This document shows, piece by piece, positions 12,875 through 15,284 of a stretch of DNA of 15,284 bases (its first letter is position 1; each line of letters opens with the position of its first letter). Origin of the DNA: an uncultured Muribaculaceae bacterium (lineage in GTDB: Bacteria; Bacteroidota; Bacteroidia; Bacteroidales; Muribaculaceae); contig CAJTQH010000055.1 of assembly GCA_910578305.1 (NCBI GenBank), positions 1 to 15,284 of the forward strand. Direction: 5' to 3'. Under the pieces are notes generated by a model. It did not search any database, had not been told where the DNA came from, and saw nothing but the letters and a program-made list of their open reading frames with translations. Position numbers and translations under genes: made by a program.

Positions 12875-14617
12875 TCAAAGCCCGGCAGCCGCAGCCACCC
12901 AGGTCTTCACATCGTCTACAGTCGGATTCGCAAGCCCCAGCTTGAACTTCTTGTTGAGCCCGCACATATCCTGCTGGAGCTTTCCGGCCGACTCCACACC
13001 GCCGAGCTGCTGCACCGTCAGCACACCGAGCTTATGCAGCACAGGCACCCAGTCGGCAGGAACGCCCGCACCGCCGAACGCCTCGGCATTGTCGCGCTTC
13101 TGCACCTTCTCCGGACGCATCTGCGGGAAGAAAAGCACCTCCTGTATCGTAGTCTGGCCGGTCATAAGCATCACCAGACGGTCCATGCCTATACCCATGC
13201 CGGATGTAGGAGGCATGCCATACTCCAGCGCACGGATGAAATCCTTGTCTATTATCATGGCTTCATCGTCACCCTTCTCGCCAAGACGCATCTGCTCCAC
13301 AAAGCGCTCATACTGGTCTATCGGGTCGTTAAGCTCCGAATAAGCGTTGGCAAGCTCCTTGCCGTTTACCATAAGCTCGAAACGCTCGGTCAGTTCCGGA
13401 TTATCGCGGTGACGCTTGGTGAGAGGCGACATCTCTATCGGATAATCGATAATGAACGTAGGCTGTATGTACAGACCCTCGCACTTCTCGCCGAAAATCT
13501 CATCTATCAGCTTGCCCTTGCCAAGCGACTCATCCACCTCGATGTCAAGTCGGCGGCACACATCGCGCAGCTGCGACTCATCCATGCCGCTGATATCAAT
13601 GCCCGTATGCTCCTTGATAGCGTCGATCATAGTCACACGCTTGAACGGAGCCTTGAACGATATCACATTGTCGCCCACCTTCACCTCAGTGGTGCCGTTG
13701 ACATCCATACATATCTTTTCGAGCATACGCTCGGTGAAGTCCATCATCCAGTTATAATCCTTGTAGGCCACATAGATCTCCATGCAGGTAAACTCCGGAT
13801 TATGTGTGCGGTCCATGCCCTCGTTGCGGAAATTCTTCGAAAACTCATACACACCGTCAAATCCGCCGACTATCAGACGCTTCAGATACAACTCGTCCGC
13901 AATACGCAGATACAGCGGTATGTCAAGCGCATTATGATGTGTGATAAACGGACGCGCCGACGCGCCGCCCGGTATGGCCTGGAGTATGGGAGTCTCCACC
14001 TCCATGTAGCCGTGACCGTTGAAAAACTCACGCATCGAATTGTACACCTTCGTACGCTTCACAAATATATCCTTCACACCATCATTGACCACCAGATCCA
14101 CATAGCGGCGGCGGTAGCGGAGTTCCGGATCGTCAAAAGCATCGTAAGTCACACCATCCTTCACTTTCACGATAGGAAGCGGACGCAGCGACTTGCTCAA
14201 CACCGTGATCTCCTCGGCATGCACAGTGATCTCGCCCATCTGAGTACGGAACACATAACCCTTCACACCGATAAAATCGCCGATATCGAGAAGCTTCTTC
14301 ACCACCACATTATATTGGTCCTTGTCCTCGCCCGGACACAGATCGTCGCGGCTCACATAGACCTGTATACGGCCGTCCGAGTCCTGAAGCTCCAGAAACG
14401 AAGCCTTGCCCATGATGCGGCGGCTCATCACACGACCGGCTATCGACACCTCGCGGCGGGGAGCATCATCCGCGAAATTCTCCTTTATCTCGGCCGTATG
14501 ACCCGTAACAGCATATTCAGCAGCGGGATAAGGCTCTATTCCTCTTCGGCGCAGCTCCTCCAGTGACCCGCGGCGCACTATCTCTTGTTCGCTAAGTTCC
14601 AATACATTGATTGCCAT
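12875..14617 (-). CDS. lysS: Lysyl-tRNA synthetase, class II
   Basis: LysS charges tRNA-Lys with lysine in the cytosol. I set the start at ATG 14617 (MAINVLELSEQEIVRRG), giving 580 residues. The frame stays open to an ATG at 14674, but the 19 extra residues (KFFSYFCGII and so on) are hydrophobic, unlike any LysS start, and would include the likely -7 element. Domains: OB-fold tRNA anticodon-binding domain at about 57-140, then the class II catalytic core with PGGASARPF (216-224), motif 2 (FRNEGMDRTHNPEFTCME, 263-280) and motif 3 (GMGIGMDRLVML, 473-484). After motif 3 a tail of about 75 residues (505-580) extends past where E. coli LysS (505 residues) ends; I recall a similar tail in other Bacteroidales LysS. 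First gene of the lysS-gpsA-pgi cluster. Confidence 0.97.
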   Translation of the reverse strand: MAINVLELSEQEIVRRGSLEELRRRGIEPYPAAEYAVTGHTAEIKENFADDAPRREVSIAGRVMSRRIMGKASFLELQDSDGRIQVYVSRDDLCPGEDKDQYNVVVKKLLDIGDFIGVKGYVFRTQMGEITVHAEEITVLSKSLRPLPIVKVKDGVTYDAFDDPELRYRRRYVDLVVNDGVKDIFVKRTKVYNSMREFFNGHGYMEVETPILQAIPGGASARPFITHHNALDIPLYLRIADELYLKRLIVGGFDGVYEFSKNFRNEGMDRTHNPEFTCMEIYVAYKDYNWMMDFTERMLEKICMDVNGTTEVKVGDNVISFKAPFKRVTMIDAIKEHTGIDISGMDESQLRDVCRRLDIEVDESLGKGKLIDEIFGEKCEGLYIQPTFIIDYPIEMSPLTKRHRDNPELTERFELMVNGKELANAYSELNDPIDQYERFVEQMRLGEKGDDEAMIIDKDFIRALEYGMPPTSGMGIGMDRLVMLMTGQTTIQEVLFFPQMRPEKVQKRDNAEAFGGAGVPADWVPVLHKLGVLTVQQLGGVESAGKLQQDMCGLNKKFKLGLANPTVDDVKTWVAAAAGL

Positions 14618-14651
14618 AATATATATTATCGTTAATTTACAGATTATCCCG

Positions 14652-14659
14652 CAAAAATA
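14652..14659 (-). promoter_or_regulatory. Possible -7 element of the lysS operon
   Basis: On the minus strand TATTTTTG (14659-14652) fits TAnnTTTG and lies 34 bases before the chosen lysS start. No TTG is seen at the expected -33 position, so support is partial. Confidence 0.4.
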
Positions 14660-14699
14660 ACTAAAAAATTTCACATCTCACCACACAGCACCACATTTC

Positions 14700-14732
14700 T
14701 GAGTGGCAACACACCGCCACACCCGCCACTCA
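14700..14732. repeat. 8-bp inverted repeat between the lysS and rpsA promoters
   Basis: TGAGTGGC (14700-14707) and GCCACTCA (14725-14732) are a perfect inverted repeat with a 17-base spacer. It lies upstream of both the lysS -7 element and the rpsA -33 element, a position suited to an operator, though a DNA cruciform or chance match is possible. A second short hairpin, TTCGC/GCGAA (14744-14748, 14755-14759), sits just before the rpsA -33. Confidence 0.4.
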
Positions 14733-14765
14733 CAACAAAAAACTTCGCCAAAACGCGAAAAGTGA

Positions 14766-14795
14766 TTGTCAAATAGAAAATTATCACTACCTTTG
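14766..14795 (+). promoter_or_regulatory. Bacteroidetes-type promoter for rpsA
   Basis: TTG (14766-14768) and the exact -7 consensus TACCTTTG (14788-14795) are 19 bases apart. The resulting leader is about 80 bases long, ends in an AT-rich stretch (14852-14883) without a Shine-Dalgarno sequence, and holds two mutually exclusive small pairings: GGCT/AGCC (14827-14830, 14838-14841) and TCCG/CGGA (14834-14837, 14841-14844). Confidence 0.85.
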
Positions 14796-14883
14796 CACCG
14801 CATTCCGTATCAGACAACGCCCCAAAGGCTGAGTCCGAGCCGGATGCACAACTATAATTAACCTTATTTATTAACTTATTTAA

Positions 14884-15284
14884 ATGACTGAAGAAGTAAA
14901 AAACTCGCCCATCGAAGATTTCGACTGGGAAGCCTATGAGAATGGAGATGCTCAGGGCGAAAAGACTCGCGAAGAACTCACCAAGACCTACGACGAGTCG
15001 CTCAACACCGTTAAAGACAAAGACGTAATCGAAGGTACCATCATCGCACTCAACAAGCGCGAAGCTGTGGTTAACATCGGCTACAAAAGCGACGGTATCA
15101 TCCCCATGAATGAATTCCGCTACAACCCCGACATCAAAGTTGGCGACACCGTAGAGGTATTCATCGAAAACCAGGAGGACAAGAAAGGTCAGCTCATCCT
15201 CTCTCACCGCAAAGCCCGCGCAGCCCGCTCTTGGGATCGCGTCAACGAAGCTTTGGAAAAAGACGAAATCATCAAGGGCTACAT
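14884..15284 (+). CDS. rpsA: 30S ribosomal protein S1, N-terminal fragment
   Basis: The first 133 codons of S1 are present; the gene runs off the right edge. S1 binds mRNA on the small ribosomal subunit. The product starts MTEEVKNSPIEDFDWEAYEN, an acidic N terminus as in other Bacteroidetes S1 proteins. It then enters the first S1/OB domain at about residue 45 (VIEGTIIALNKREAVVNIGY, then SDGIIPMNEF) and passes LSHRKARAARSWDRV near 107-121 before a new S1 repeat begins (IIKGY). The start at 14884 has an AT-rich leader and a consensus promoter upstream. It is divergent from lysS, so two translation genes share one 266-base regulatory gap. Confidence 0.96.
   Translation, partial: MTEEVKNSPIEDFDWEAYENGDAQGEKTREELTKTYDESLNTVKDKDVIEGTIIALNKREAVVNIGYKSDGIIPMNEFRYNPDIKVGDTVEVFIENQEDKKGQLILSHRKARAARSWDRVNEALEKDEIIKGY

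Noticed and set aside
12695..14566. A 623-codon open frame on the plus strand, antisense to lysS
   Set aside because: It mirrors lysS almost entirely, is rich in His, Leu, Arg and Ile without domain motifs, and is explained by lysS avoiding TTA, CTA and TCA codons. lysS on the other strand is certain.
14618..14674. Upstream ATG at 14674 as the lysS start
   Set aside because: The 19 added residues are hydrophobic and unlike LysS, and the segment contains the likely -7 element and AT-rich leader.
14671..15207. A 178-codon minus-strand frame opposite rpsA
   Set aside because: rpsA with its consensus promoter is unambiguous; this frame also covers the promoter.
1..15284. Searched for tRNA genes, CRISPR repeats, insertion sequence ends and integration sites
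   Set aside because: No tRNA T-arm motif, no regularly spaced direct repeats and no transposase or terminal repeats were seen; this was by eye, so degenerate cases could be missed.

Overview
The window looks like chromosomal housekeeping DNA from a Bacteroidales bacterium, most likely Muribaculaceae or a close relative. This placement is inference. It rests on three things seen in the sequence: promoters of the Bacteroidetes type (-33 TTG, 19 bases, -7 TAnnTTTG, found three times with the same 19-base gap); start codons with AT-rich leaders and no Shine-Dalgarno sequence; and a lysS-gpsA-pgi cluster, a gene order I recall from Bacteroides. There is no tRNA, rRNA, CRISPR array, insertion sequence or phage gene that I can support.

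Left part (1-4159). The 3' end of metK is followed by its own promoter region and a large membrane-anchored PpiD/SurA-like periplasmic folding protein. A strong terminator-like hairpin separates that gene from sdaA (single-chain iron-sulfur L-serine dehydratase), which starts only 13 bases after the T-run. A weaker compound hairpin follows sdaA, and a strong terminator serves the next gene, which points the other way.

Middle part (4160-8653). A membrane-anchored TPR protein (minus strand) is divergent from a cytidylate kinase-like P-loop protein. The kinase gene overlaps tail to tail with a gene for a six-helix DUF308/HdeD-like membrane protein. Next comes a plus-strand pair: a secreted C69 family dipeptidase whose nucleophile cysteine sits at the signal cleavage point, and cytidine deaminase (cdd).

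The least explained part (8653-10456). A 387-residue minus-strand protein is built from about six helix-turn-helix modules in a row. A 604-base gene-free stretch lies upstream of it, and about 250 bases of that stretch can fold into a nested multi-stem structure, so it may encode or be a structured RNA. The start of the HTH gene lies between two homopolymer runs (G5 and T8). Removing one G would extend the frame to an upstream ATG, so the true N terminus is uncertain. This pair is the best candidate here for something not yet described.

Right part (10457-15284). pgi, gpsA and lysS form one minus-strand operon (lysS first) ending at a strong terminator. It diverges from rpsA (ribosomal protein S1), which has a textbook Bacteroidetes promoter and runs off the window. 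An 8-bp inverted repeat lies between the two divergent promoters.
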